Positions 9,172 through 17,894 of a stretch of DNA of 64,000 nucleotides are shown piece after piece (position 1 is the stretch's first letter; every line of letters starts with the position of its first letter). The stretch is from NCBI RefSeq assembly GCF_019880545.1, contig NZ_JAINVW010000003.1, positions 1,054,001 through 1,118,000 on the forward strand, written 5' to 3'. The stretch comes from Flagellimonas meishanensis. GTDB lineage: Bacteria; Bacteroidota; Bacteroidia; Flavobacteriales; Flavobacteriaceae. The translations under genes and the position numbers were made by a program. Below the pieces are notes generated by a model. It saw nothing but the letters and a program-made list of their open reading frames with translations, did no database searches and had not been told where the DNA came from.

Positions 9172-10209
9172 ATGCGTCAGCCTAGAACATTTCTAGACAA
9201 ATTCTTTTTGGTAATCAAAGGACTGTGCATGGGTGCGGCCAACAAGGTTCCAGGGGTTTCCGGTGGAATTGTAGCCTTTGTGGGAGGGTTTTATGAAGAA
9301 TTCATTTACTCTCTTCAAAAACTGAATGGAAAGGCCATCAAACTGCTCTTCAACGGAAGAATAAAGAGCTTTTTACGATACACCAACGCCCAATTTCTTG
9401 TCCTGTTGATTTTTGGAATGCTCGTCAGCTATTTCAGTGTTTCCCAAGTGTTGGATTATTTTTTGGAGCGGAAGGAACTGTTTGTCTGGGCCTCTTTTTT
9501 TGGTATGATCCTGGGGTCCATTTATTACATTGGCAAAGATTACAAACCTTGGAACCGAAGAACAATCTTTGCAGCCGTTCTTGGGCTGATAATCGGTATT
9601 TCCATTAGTTTTCTAAGCCCCGCCAAAGAAAATGACAACCTATTGTTCATATTTTTTTGCGGTATTATCAGTGTGTCTGGGATGACTCTTCCCGGTCTCT
9701 CAGGATCATTTATATTGATTCTCTTGGGAAACTATGTGTTGCTGTTGGTAGACTCGGTCAATGCATTGTACGATACCATCAAAGACGTTTTTTCAGGGAA
9801 TTTTGAGTTTTTGGATAATTCGGAACGTATTGATACCCTCAAGATATTGGCTGTTTTTACCTTGGGATCAGCCACTGGATTGGTAAGCTTTTCCCATATT
9901 TTGAGTTTTGTGCTTAAGCACTTCAAAACGACCGCGACAGCGGTAATTTTAGGCTTCATCACAGGTTCGCTGGGCGTGCTCTGGCCATGGAAACGCACCC
10001 TGTACAAAGAAGATGCCCTGGGAAATGCCCTTGTGGATTCCAATGGGGATAAAATAATACTCAATTACCAGCGGTACTTTCCCGATTTTGCAGACATGGA
10101 AACCTGGTGGGCGCTTTGCTTTGTAGTACTTGGGATCATGGTGCTATTGATATTGGATTGGTATGGAAAAAACAGAAAAGAAAGGAAACCGGTACGGACT
10201 GCTAGGTAG
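9172..10209 (+). CDS. DUF368 membrane protein, putative polyprenyl-phosphate translocase (copy 2)
   Basis: Paralogue of the preceding gene, 345 aa, with the same layout: first signature GAANKVPGVSGG (about residues 20-31) and second MTLPGLSGSF. The acidic residue of copy 1 (GAAD) is Asn here and the next residue is Lys, a change inside the most conserved motif. A longer hydrophilic segment precedes the last membrane helix. The 3' end overlaps aroE by 47 bp in another frame. The two copies may differ in substrate or work as a pair; this is inference. Confidence 0.87.
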   Translation: MRQPRTFLDKFFLVIKGLCMGAANKVPGVSGGIVAFVGGFYEEFIYSLQKLNGKAIKLLFNGRIKSFLRYTNAQFLVLLIFGMLVSYFSVSQVLDYFLERKELFVWASFFGMILGSIYYIGKDYKPWNRRTIFAAVLGLIIGISISFLSPAKENDNLLFIFFCGIISVSGMTLPGLSGSFILILLGNYVLLLVDSVNALYDTIKDVFSGNFEFLDNSERIDTLKILAVFTLGSATGLVSFSHILSFVLKHFKTTATAVILGFITGSLGVLWPWKRTLYKEDALGNALVDSNGDKIILNYQRYFPDFADMETWWALCFVVLGIMVLLILDWYGKNRKERKPVRTAR

Positions 10210-10915
10210 GAACATAGCATACTCCTTCTCCAAGGGTTATTTCACTGAAAAGTTTCAAGACTTGGGTTTGGATGGCCACACCTATGAAAATTTTGACATC
10301 CCTACAATTTCTGATGTTGAAGGTGTCCTTGGTCAGAAGAGGTTAAAAGGACTTAACGTGACCATACCCTATAAGGAGGAAATCATTCCCTACTTGGACG
10401 AGCTGGACCCCATTGCAGAGAAAATAGGTGCCGTGAATACCATCAAATTTACCTCCCGGGGATTAAAAGGCTACAATACCGACGCCTATGGATTTGAGCA
10501 AGCCCTGATGCCCTTTTTGAGGCCCCATCATAAAAAAGCACTGGTTTTGGGGACTGGGGGAGCGTCCAAAGCGATATGTTTTGTGCTGGAACAACTCGGC
10601 TTAGCTCACATGTACGTGTCCAGGAGCAAAAAGAAAAACCAATTGCACTATGATGAGCTGGATAAAAAAGTCATGCAGACCCATTTGCTTATCATCAACT
10701 GTACACCTTTGGGAACATATCCAAATGTTTCGGACAAACCGCCTATACCTTACCAATATATTGGCGAGGACCATCTGCTGTTCGATTTGATCTACAACCC
10801 GGCCAAAACCACCTTTCTTACCCTGGGCGAACAGAATGGCGCAGCCATATGCAACGGAGAGTCCATGTTGATCAGCCAGGCCGAGAAGGCTTGGGAGATC
10901 TGGAACACCCTCTGA
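10163..10915 (+). CDS. aroE: Shikimate dehydrogenase
   Basis: NADPH-dependent reduction of 3-dehydroshikimate in the aromatic amino acid pathway. The 250-aa protein has YGLLGRNIAYSFSKGYF for substrate binding, NVTIPYKEEI with the catalytic Lys, GAVNTI, NTDAYGF with the catalytic Asp, and a GTGGASKAI nucleotide-binding loop. The start lies 47 bp inside the preceding DUF368 gene; the overlap is real because both reading frames carry strong family motifs up to the junction. It is slightly shorter than E. coli AroE (272 aa), as in other Bacteroidota. Confidence 0.95.
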   Translation: MEKTEKKGNRYGLLGRNIAYSFSKGYFTEKFQDLGLDGHTYENFDIPTISDVEGVLGQKRLKGLNVTIPYKEEIIPYLDELDPIAEKIGAVNTIKFTSRGLKGYNTDAYGFEQALMPFLRPHHKKALVLGTGGASKAICFVLEQLGLAHMYVSRSKKKNQLHYDELDKKVMQTHLLIINCTPLGTYPNVSDKPPIPYQYIGEDHLLFDLIYNPAKTTFLTLGEQNGAAICNGESMLISQAEKAWEIWNTL

Positions 10916-10982
10916 TCAGTTTTATATTTTCCCGATTTATCGGCGTCGGAAGAGCTCCGCAATTCCCCAAAAGAAGCATAAA

Positions 10983-10990
10983 TACTTTTG
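10983..10990 (+). promoter_or_regulatory. Putative -7 element (TACTTTTG) before the DUF349 gene
   Basis: An exact TAnnTTTG match lies in the 133-bp gap after aroE, 58 bp before the chosen ATG. No matching -33 TTG is seen. Confidence 0.45.
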
Positions 10991-11048
10991 TGAATGGGCA
11001 ATTTAGTTGTTAACTTGGCTATGCGATCTAAGCAAGAATACACTACTC

Positions 11049-13088
11049 ATGCAGGAAAATGAACAAAAACTTCAGGAATCTGAAGGTGGTATAGACAACA
11101 GCTCCGATAAGCTGAGCCCTTCATTGGAAGAAAGCCCCATACCCGCTTCCAATACGTCTGAAAAAGTCAATGAAAAGGACAATCCGGAGCCAAAATTAAC
11201 GGAAGAAACGGTTTCCAATGATGATGATACCGGAGATGCGGATGATGATGAAAAGGTCATTCAGGAAATCGATGAATCCAACGCGGAAGATGCGGAAGAT
11301 ACTGAAAATGAAAAAAGGCACTACATACCCCTATTGGATTATCATCCCATGCCCATGGAGAACCTGGTCGGGGAATTGCAAAGGCTGGTCAAAAACGAGA
11401 AGGTCCAGGCCATTGGCAAACATGTGAGTTCCATAAAACATGAGTTCGACCAAAAATTTCAGGAATTCATCGAGCATAAAAAGGAAGAATTTGTGGCCAA
11501 TGGTGGCAACGAAATTGATTTCAAGTACAATTCCGTGGCCAAGAGGCAGTTCAATGAGGTATATTCTGAATATCGCGAAAAAAGGGACCAGTACTACAAG
11601 CAACTGGAGCACAACCTGAAAAACAACCTTCAGAACCGATTGGAAATCATTGAAGAGCTCAAGGGCCTCATCAATGTGGAGGAAGACATCAACACCACAT
11701 ACAAAAACTTTAAAGATCTTCAGGAACGCTGGAAAAATGCAGGCCCAGTGCCAAGAAATCACTACAACGATGTTTGGCGCACATACCACCATCACATGGA
11801 GATTTTTTACGATTTTCTCCATTTGAACCGCGAATTAAGGGATCTGGATTTTAAGCACAATCTTGAAGAAAAAATAAAGTTGGCGGAAAGGGCCGAAAGC
11901 CTAGCTGACGAACCCGATCTAAGCAAGGCATTCAGGGAACTGCAGACCCTTCACAAAATATGGAAGGAAGACGTTGGCCCTGTGGCCAAGGAACAGCGTG
12001 AGGAAATATGGGAGCGTTTCAGCAATGCCACCAAAACAATCCATCTTCGCAGGCAGGATTACTTCAAGGACATGGAAAAATCCTATGAAAAAAACCTGGA
12101 GAAAAAACAAGAAATCATTGCTGCCATTGATGCCATTGCGGACAGTGTTTCCAACAACCATCGGGGTATCCAACAACAGATCAGGGAAGTGGAAGCGCTG
12201 CGCGATGCCTTCTTCAAAGCCGGAAAAGTGCCCCAAAGGGTAAATGAGGAAACCTGGTCCTCCTTTAAGGCGACGGTGCGCAAATTCAACAGAAACAAGA
12301 ACTCGTTCTATAAAAACCAAAAGAAGGACCAGCATACCAATCTGGAAAAGAAAAGGGAATTGCTGAACCGTGCCCTGGCCATAAAGGATAGTGACGATTG
12401 GGAAACCGTTACCCCAGAGATGAAGCGCATACAGGGTGAATGGAAGAAAATTGGCCATGTGCCAAGAAAGTACTCCGATAAAATATGGAATGAGTTCAAA
12501 AATGCATGCAACCACTATTTTGACCGCCTGCATGCGGAAAAAAACGAGGCCCATAAGGAAGAGTACGAAAATCTTGAGAAGAAAGAGGACTGTTTGACAC
12601 GTCTCAAGGAATTCCAATTGAGCGGGAACAAGGACAAAGATCTAGAAAGTGTGAAGGCCTTTCTTGAAGAATGGAAAAAATATGGCAGAATTCCATACAA
12701 CAAGAAGCATGTCAATGGCAAGTTCAACAAAATAGTGGATGCCCTTTTAAAGAAAATCGGTGTAAGCAAACAGGAATCCGAGCTGTTGAAATACGGGAAC
12801 AAAGTCCAGCAATTGGCCAAGATCGAGGACGAATATGCCATAGGCAATGAACGGGTCTTTGTGAAGAAAAAAATCGACGAGAGCAAATCGGAAATACGGC
12901 AATTGGAAAACAATCTTCAGTTTTTCTCCAATGCTTCCGAGGGAAATCCATTGGTACAAGAGGTGGTTGACAAAATCGACAAGCACAAGGCCGCCTTGGA
13001 AACTTGGAAGGCAAAGCTTAAAAAGCTCAATATCCTTGAAAACAGATTGAACAAGGAAGCCGAGGAAGACAGCTCTGAAGAGGAATAG
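11049..13088 (+). CDS. DUF349 repeat protein
   Basis: A 679-aa, highly charged, helix-rich cytoplasmic protein. Residues about 1-90 are acidic and low in complexity (many D, E, S, N). The rest is a chain of DUF349 repeats of about 75 residues, recognisable by the recurring W-K..GPVP / W..F motif: RWKNAGPVPRNHYNDVW, WKEDVGPVAKEQREEIWERF, AGKVPQRVNEETW, WKKIGHVPRKYSDKIW and WKKYGRIPYN. The C-terminal 100 residues are coiled coil. The function of the family is not established. The ATG at 11049 is preferred to an in-frame TTG at 11007. Confidence 0.88.
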   Translation: MQENEQKLQESEGGIDNSSDKLSPSLEESPIPASNTSEKVNEKDNPEPKLTEETVSNDDDTGDADDDEKVIQEIDESNAEDAEDTENEKRHYIPLLDYHPMPMENLVGELQRLVKNEKVQAIGKHVSSIKHEFDQKFQEFIEHKKEEFVANGGNEIDFKYNSVAKRQFNEVYSEYREKRDQYYKQLEHNLKNNLQNRLEIIEELKGLINVEEDINTTYKNFKDLQERWKNAGPVPRNHYNDVWRTYHHHMEIFYDFLHLNRELRDLDFKHNLEEKIKLAERAESLADEPDLSKAFRELQTLHKIWKEDVGPVAKEQREEIWERFSNATKTIHLRRQDYFKDMEKSYEKNLEKKQEIIAAIDAIADSVSNNHRGIQQQIREVEALRDAFFKAGKVPQRVNEETWSSFKATVRKFNRNKNSFYKNQKKDQHTNLEKKRELLNRALAIKDSDDWETVTPEMKRIQGEWKKIGHVPRKYSDKIWNEFKNACNHYFDRLHAEKNEAHKEEYENLEKKEDCLTRLKEFQLSGNKDKDLESVKAFLEEWKKYGRIPYNKKHVNGKFNKIVDALLKKIGVSKQESELLKYGNKVQQLAKIEDEYAIGNERVFVKKKIDESKSEIRQLENNLQFFSNASEGNPLVQEVVDKIDKHKAALETWKAKLKKLNILENRLNKEAEEDSSEEE

Positions 13089-13172
13089 GACGCCTTTTCC
13101 CCCTTTATTGAACATGGAATACTGGGTAGATGCCCTTTTTGGTAAATATTGACTTGGTTTGGTACCGTTCTT

Positions 13173-13586
13173 TTATTCCAATAAATAATTGATAAGGTCT
13201 GTGGTGGTCACGATGCCAACCAATTCATCGTTTTCTATTACTGGCAATGCATGAAACTCCCTTTTTGATAAAAATTTTGCCACATCCTTGATGGAGGTAT
13301 CCGGGGATACGCTTACCACATCGTGCACCATCACCTGGGGAAGGCTGAACATTTCATAGACCTCATCATCCAAAGACTCGCCATCCAAACTCAGGGCATC
13401 AGCAAAGCTGATTCGCAGCAGGTCGGTATAGCTCAGCATACCAACAACATGTTTATCCTTTACCACGGGAATGTGCCTTATGCGATTTTTTTTGAAACGC
13501 TCCTCCGCGGTGACCAAACTGTCACTTAAACTTAAAGTGATCACGTTCTTGGTCATGATCTCTGAAACGGGTGTCGTCTTCTTCAT
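13173..13586 (-). CDS. Paired CBS domain protein
   Basis: A 137-aa protein consisting of two CBS domains: residues about 6-60 (IMTKNVITLSLSDSLVTAEE) and about 77-135 (HDVVSVSPDTSIKDVAKFL). Such stand-alone pairs bind adenine nucleotides and act as small regulatory modules; the partner here is unknown. It lies convergent to the DUF349 gene and downstream of rny on the same strand, separated by 70 bp with no clear terminator. Confidence 0.9.
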   Translation of the reverse strand: MKKTTPVSEIMTKNVITLSLSDSLVTAEERFKKNRIRHIPVVKDKHVVGMLSYTDLLRISFADALSLDGESLDDEVYEMFSLPQVMVHDVVSVSPDTSIKDVAKFLSKREFHALPVIENDELVGIVTTTDLINYLLE

Positions 13587-13656
13587 CTTGGAATGGATTT
13601 AATACTCCAATGAAGTTAGCCCGTTTCACTTGGGAAAAGCATGATATTTATCAGGA

Positions 13657-15228
13657 TTATTTGGCAACGTTCACCGAGCGCGTTTCCCTGATAACGGTGA
13701 CCTTTACTTGACCTGGATACGTCATGTCGGTTTGGATTTTTTGTGAAATTTCAAAGGAAAGCTCAGCGGCTTTATCGTCGCTAACCTTATCACTCTCCAC
13801 AATCACACGGAGCTCCCGCCCTGCCTGGATGGCGTATGCCTTTTGCACCCCATTGAAGGCAAAGGCTATATCTTCCAGATCCTTCAGTCGCTGGATATAG
13901 GAATCCAGCACCTGTCTGCGTGCTCCGGGGCGAGCCCCACTAATGGCATCACAGACCTGCACTATCGGGGAAATCAAGGTGGTCATCTCTATCTCGTCGT
14001 GGTGGGCGCCGATTGCGTTGCAGACTTCTTTCTTCTCCCCATATTTTTGGGCCCATTGCATCCCTAGGATGGCATGGGGGGTCTCAATCTCTACTTCGGC
14101 CATGGGCACTTTGCCTATATCGTGCAAAAGCCCTGCCCGCTTGGCCAACTTTGGGTTCAATCCCAATTCAGCTGCCATAACACCACAGAGTTTGGCCACT
14201 TCCCGAGAATGCTGCAATAAGTTTTGGCCATAGGATGAACGGTATTTCATTCGGCCCACAGCCTTTATCAATTCTGGGTGCAGACCGTGTATGCCAAGAT
14301 CGATCACGGTACGTTTGCCAATTTCGGCAATCTCCTCATTGATTTGCTTCTCGGTCTTTTTTACAATCTCTTCAATGCGTGCAGGGTGTATTCGCCCATC
14401 GGTCACCAAACGGTGCAACGATAAACGGGCCACTTCCCTCCTAACCGAATCAAAACAGGAAAGTATGATGGCCTCTGGGGTATCATCAACAATGATCTCC
14501 ACACCCGTAGCGGCTTCCAAAGCTCTAATGTTACGTCCTTCACGACCTATTATGCGTCCCTTTACATCATCGGATTCCAGATTGAACACAGACACACAGT
14601 TTTCCACTGCTTCTTCCGTTCCTATGCGCTGAATGGTATTGATAACTATTTTGCGGGCCTCTTGTTGTGCCGTTAGTTTTACCTCTTCCAGCGTGTTCTG
14701 CAAATAGGCCATGGCATCCGTTTTGGCGGTTTCCTTCAAAGATTCCATTAATTGGCTCTTGGCATCCTCGGCAGACAAACCAGAAATGACCTCCAGCTGT
14801 TGTACCTGGCTCTTGTGGAGTTTTTCCAACTCGGACTGCTTTTTTTCCAGGATCTCGTTCTTATAGGTAACCTCTCTTATCTGCTCCTCCAGCCGTTCAT
14901 TCAGTTTCTTGTTTTTGGAGAGTTCACTGCTCACCTGTGATTCCTTATCGCGGGTTCGCTTTTCGGTCTCCAAAATCTTCTTATCCTTGCTGATGATGAC
15001 CTTTTCATGCTCGGCCTTTAATTCAAGAAATTTTTCCTTGGCCTGGAATATTTTGTCCTTTTTTATGTTCTCCCCTTCCTTTTTGGCTTCTTTGATGATG
15101 TCCGCTGCCTCCTTTTTTGCATTGGCAATGGTCTTGGTCGCCTTGCCCTTCTCCATGATCTTGGCAACGGCAAAGCCGATTGCAAGACCGACCAGTGCAG
15201 CTATTCCTATTATGATATTAGTATCCAT
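13657..15228 (-). CDS. rny: Ribonuclease Y
   Basis: Membrane-anchored endoribonuclease that starts mRNA decay, 523 aa. The N-terminal helix ([18 protein letters not shown]) anchors the protein. A long charged coiled coil follows (about 30-200), then a KH domain with [15 protein letters not shown], and an HD domain with LLHDIGK and GAHHDEIE. The start at 15228 gives the canonical short N-terminus; the longer frame would place extra residues inside the end of the upstream RNA gene. The gene lies directly downstream of the 6S RNA and zapA. Confidence 0.97.
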   Translation of the reverse strand: MDTNIIIGIAALVGLAIGFAVAKIMEKGKATKTIANAKKEAADIIKEAKKEGENIKKDKIFQAKEKFLELKAEHEKVIISKDKKILETEKRTRDKESQVSSELSKNKKLNERLEEQIREVTYKNEILEKKQSELEKLHKSQVQQLEVISGLSAEDAKSQLMESLKETAKTDAMAYLQNTLEEVKLTAQQEARKIVINTIQRIGTEEAVENCVSVFNLESDDVKGRIIGREGRNIRALEAATGVEIIVDDTPEAIILSCFDSVRREVARLSLHRLVTDGRIHPARIEEIVKKTEKQINEEIAEIGKRTVIDLGIHGLHPELIKAVGRMKYRSSYGQNLLQHSREVAKLCGVMAAELGLNPKLAKRAGLLHDIGKVPMAEVEIETPHAILGMQWAQKYGEKKEVCNAIGAHHDEIEMTTLISPIVQVCDAISGARPGARRQVLDSYIQRLKDLEDIAFAFNGVQKAYAIQAGRELRVIVESDKVSDDKAAELSFEISQKIQTDMTYPGQVKVTVIRETRSVNVAK

Positions 15229-15248
15229 TTTTGGTGATATTTGGTTAT

Positions 15249-15418
15249 AAAAAAAGCCCACATTGGGCGAAGTCTTGTGCAAACTCCAAATTACAGGTTT
15301 AGGGCTAACAGGCTGCTCAAGAATCCCTATACGGGTAGGGCCCGCTTTTACAACCTAAACTCACCCTCTTTAATTATAATCGTGTTGAGTTTGTCAAAAA
15401 TATATTACCAATGTGGGC
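15249..15418 (-). ncRNA. ssrS: Probable 6S RNA (6S-Flavo type)
   Basis: The gene-free gap between zapA and rny folds like 6S RNA on the minus strand. Its ends form a perfect 11-bp closing stem (15408-15418 with 15256-15266). Inside are a second stem of 7 bp (15387-15393 with 15280-15286), then a large open bubble with a TATAAT-like strand, then a 7-bp upper stem (15354-15360 with 15297-15303). A run of seven U follows the closing stem (15255-15249), so its 3' part can also act as terminator. 6S RNA mimics an open promoter and binds housekeeping RNA polymerase. Adjacency to zapA is the known location of ssrS in E. coli. A TATATTG box with an upstream TTG precedes the 5' end. Confidence 0.82.
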
Positions 15419-15444
15419 AGTAACAATATACTATTTTAAAGAAC

Positions 15445-15738
15445 TTATTCTCCAAGTTTGGAATGCACCAAATCGTCAAGTGCCCTAAGGCGTTCCAACG
15501 CTGTTTTGGTGTTTTCGGAACTGTCTATTCCGCCTTGCTCAATTTTTGATGCAAACTGTAAGGCACACATGGCCAATACATCCTGTTTGTCCCTAACGGC
15601 ATAGTTTTGCTCAAACTTTTTTGCCAAATTCTCAATGTTCTTGGCCGCTTTCCGCAATCCTTCCTCCTGCTTGGGGTCTATCGTCAAAGGATATACCCGG
15701 TCCGCTATGGAAAGCTTAATTTTGAGCTTCTCGTCCAT
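15445..15738 (-). CDS. zapA: Cell division protein ZapA
   Basis: A 97-aa FtsZ-associated protein that bundles Z-ring filaments. It shows the family pattern KIKLSIADRVYPLTID at the N-terminus and a C-terminal coiled coil (AAKNIENLAKKFEQNY, MCALQFASKIEQ). The start at 15738 is the ATG that gives the usual N-terminus. It follows the coiled-coil gene by 14 bp and precedes the 6S RNA. Confidence 0.9.
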   Translation of the reverse strand: MDEKLKIKLSIADRVYPLTIDPKQEEGLRKAAKNIENLAKKFEQNYAVRDKQDVLAMCALQFASKIEQGGIDSSENTKTALERLRALDDLVHSKLGE

Positions 15739-15752
15739 AATTCTGGTACAAA

Positions 15753-16043
15753 CTAATCTGCAAGCTTTGCTATGCAAACATCCAGTTCGCGAATCAATGT
15801 ATTTATCTTGAGCTTAGCTTCTGTTTTACTCGTTTTACTACCCAGCATTGTGTTTGCCATTTTCAAGGAATTGTACTTTTCTTCCCATTCCTGCACAGCG
15901 CTCTCCTTAAGTTGGGTTTCCTCTTTGGCGAGGTTCAATTCTTCTTTTAACTTGGTATTGGCCTGGTGCAAAACTTCCAATTTGTGCAACAGCTTGCTAA
16001 CCTTGTTCTCCAAAGAATCCACAATCTCAACAAGTTCGCTCAT
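15753..16043 (-). CDS. Small coiled-coil protein upstream of zapA
   Basis: A 96-aa, almost entirely alpha-helical protein. Heptads run from about residue 4 to 66 (IVDSLENKVSKLLHKLEVLHQ and onward) and a second short helix occupies the end. Relatives in this position are often mislabelled as phenylalanyl-tRNA synthetase beta subunit; nothing here supports that name. Its size, coiled coil and position 14 bp before zapA suggest a ZapB- or ZauP-like partner of ZapA in division. That is inference from context. The ATG at 16043 is preferred to a TTG two codons upstream. Confidence 0.8.
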   Translation of the reverse strand: MSELVEIVDSLENKVSKLLHKLEVLHQANTKLKEELNLAKEETQLKESAVQEWEEKYNSLKMANTMLGSKTSKTEAKLKINTLIRELDVCIAKLAD

Positions 16044-16067
16044 ATGCAAACATCAATGCGTATTGAA

Positions 16068-16098
16068 CAAATTTAACGATACTGGGGTAACTTCACAA
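16068..16098 (-). promoter_or_regulatory. Putative promoter TTG-N20-TAAATTTG for the coiled-coil/zapA operon
   Basis: Read on the minus strand, TTG (16098-16096) and a consensus TAAATTTG (16075-16068) are spaced 20 bp apart. The start codon at 16043 follows 24 bp later. Confidence 0.6.
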
Positions 16099-16198
16099 TA
16101 CTTTTATGGATTATTATTCCAGTTTTGACTTAAGTTGCACAATCCTTTTTTCATAAATCAAAACATTGGTTACTTTCGTAAGTAATTAGAAATACCTT

Positions 16199-17890
16199 AT
16201 GCGTCTTACCCTGTCTGGACTTCTATTTTTGTTCTCCCTTGCCATTGTTGCCCAAGAAAAGTACCCCACGGATGCCTTCGGACCTCCTTTGAACGTTCCG
16301 TTGATACTTGCCGGGACTTTTGGCGAACTGCGTTCCAATCATTTTCACTCCGGAATAGATATAAAAACCCAGGGCAGGGAGGGCCTGCCCATAATTGCCA
16401 TTGCCGATGGGACCGTTACGCGGATCAAGGTTTCCCATTGGGGGTATGGCAAGGCCCTTTACGTGGCGCATCCCAACGGATACACTTCGGTATATGCACA
16501 CCTCCAAAAATATGGGCCCGGGATTGAGGAGTATGTAAAAAAGGCACAGTATCAAAAACAAGCGTACGAGGTGGAACTTTTTCCGGATTATGGCGAATTA
16601 AAGGTCTCCAAGGGAAGTACGATTGCCTTTTCCGGAAATACAGGAGGTTCCTCGGGGCCGCATCTCCATTTCGAGATCAGGAGCAGCGTCACCGAAAAAC
16701 CCACCAACCCGCTATTATATGGCTATGATATCAGGGATGCCACCAACCCAACCCTCTCGGGACTTTTTGCATATCCCCTGGGTGAAAATACAGTAGTTAA
16801 TAAAAGTGCGGAAAAAGTCCAGTTAAATTTCACCAAACAACCGGATGGTTCCTTTTTGGCCGATAAAGTTACCGCCAACGGGACCATTGGTTTCGGTTTC
16901 GATGGCTTCGACCGTCAGGACATGGCCGCCAACAAAAATGGGGTTTATGCAGTAAAGCAGGTGGTGAACGGAAGGGTATATACGGAATACGATTTTGAGA
17001 CTTTCTCCTTTGGAGAAACGCTCTATATCAACACATTGATTGATTATGATCATTTTGGAAAATTTAGACAACGTATCCAAAAATGTTTTAAGGAACCCTA
17101 TAATCGCCTGGCCATCTACAAAACGCTCTACAACGATGGTAAAATTGATATTAGGGAAGGTCTTTCCTATAATGTGGAACTATTCATTTCGGATATTGAG
17201 GGAAATGAGATAAAAGTGTTGATTCCGGTGGAGGGTAAAAGTGAGTGGGCGCAAATCCAAAAAGAACAAGTCCCAACTTCGGACTTTGTGTTTGCAGGCA
17301 AACCCAGCAGTTTCGATTTGGGTGCCGCAAAGGTGTATTTTCCTGCGAACACGTTTTATGAGGACTTTCCAATACAACTTCAAAAAGGAAACGACACCAT
17401 CACCGTGCATAACAATACCGTGGCGGCACATCGCAATTTTACCATCAGTTTTGATGCAACCCGGTTTACGCCAGAAGAAAGAAAACAGCTTTTCATAGCC
17501 AGGCTGGACGAAAATCTGAGACCCTCACATTCAAAAACCTACAAACGGGACGATTCCTTCACCACCAGAACCCGTAAATTGGGCACCTATACCTTGGCCA
17601 AGGATACCATTGCCCCTACAATTGTTCCAAAAAACTTTAAAGAGCGCCAGTGGCTTACCAATTACCGATATTTGAGCGTTTCCATAACGGACGACCTAAG
17701 CGGAATAAATTCGTACAACGCTTGGTTGAACGGGGAGTGGATCCTAATGGAATATGAACCAAAGACCAATACCATTACCTATAATTTTGATGATGATGTT
17801 GCCAAAGAAACGCAATGTGAGCTTCGAATCGTCGTTACAGATAATGTAGGCAATTCCAGTACTTTTACCAGTACCTTCTTCAGAAAATAA
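16199..17890 (+). CDS. Secreted M23 family metallopeptidase
   Basis: A 563-aa exported protein with a signal peptide ending at about residue 19 (LAIVAQ). The LytM-type zinc peptidase domain sits at the N-terminal side: HSGID carries the first His and the Asp, and GPHLHFE near residue 160 carries the HxH pair. All ligands are present, so it is probably active on peptidoglycan cross-links or another peptide substrate. Residues about 190-563 are beta-rich and include an Ig-like end (DDLSGINSYNAWLNGEW). The TonB-dependent receptor gene starts 5 bp after its stop, suggesting one transcript. Confidence 0.92.
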   Translation: MRLTLSGLLFLFSLAIVAQEKYPTDAFGPPLNVPLILAGTFGELRSNHFHSGIDIKTQGREGLPIIAIADGTVTRIKVSHWGYGKALYVAHPNGYTSVYAHLQKYGPGIEEYVKKAQYQKQAYEVELFPDYGELKVSKGSTIAFSGNTGGSSGPHLHFEIRSSVTEKPTNPLLYGYDIRDATNPTLSGLFAYPLGENTVVNKSAEKVQLNFTKQPDGSFLADKVTANGTIGFGFDGFDRQDMAANKNGVYAVKQVVNGRVYTEYDFETFSFGETLYINTLIDYDHFGKFRQRIQKCFKEPYNRLAIYKTLYNDGKIDIREGLSYNVELFISDIEGNEIKVLIPVEGKSEWAQIQKEQVPTSDFVFAGKPSSFDLGAAKVYFPANTFYEDFPIQLQKGNDTITVHNNTVAAHRNFTISFDATRFTPEERKQLFIARLDENLRPSHSKTYKRDDSFTTRTRKLGTYTLAKDTIAPTIVPKNFKERQWLTNYRYLSVSITDDLSGINSYNAWLNGEWILMEYEPKTNTITYNFDDDVAKETQCELRIVVTDNVGNSSTFTSTFFRK

Positions 17891-17894
17891 CGTT

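Noticed and set aside
11331-12617. Long minus-strand open frames (163 and 232 codons)
   Set aside because: Mirror images of the charged DUF349 coding sequence. Lys/Glu-rich codons read backwards give Phe/Leu-rich frames that imitate membrane proteins.
15241-15423. 60-codon plus-strand open frame
   Set aside because: It covers the 6S RNA on the opposite strand; the translated sequence has no features and the RNA pairing explains the conservation better.
15753-16043. Phenylalanyl-tRNA synthetase beta subunit
   Set aside because: This name is attached to relatives in databases, but the protein is a 96-aa coiled coil without any synthetase domain.
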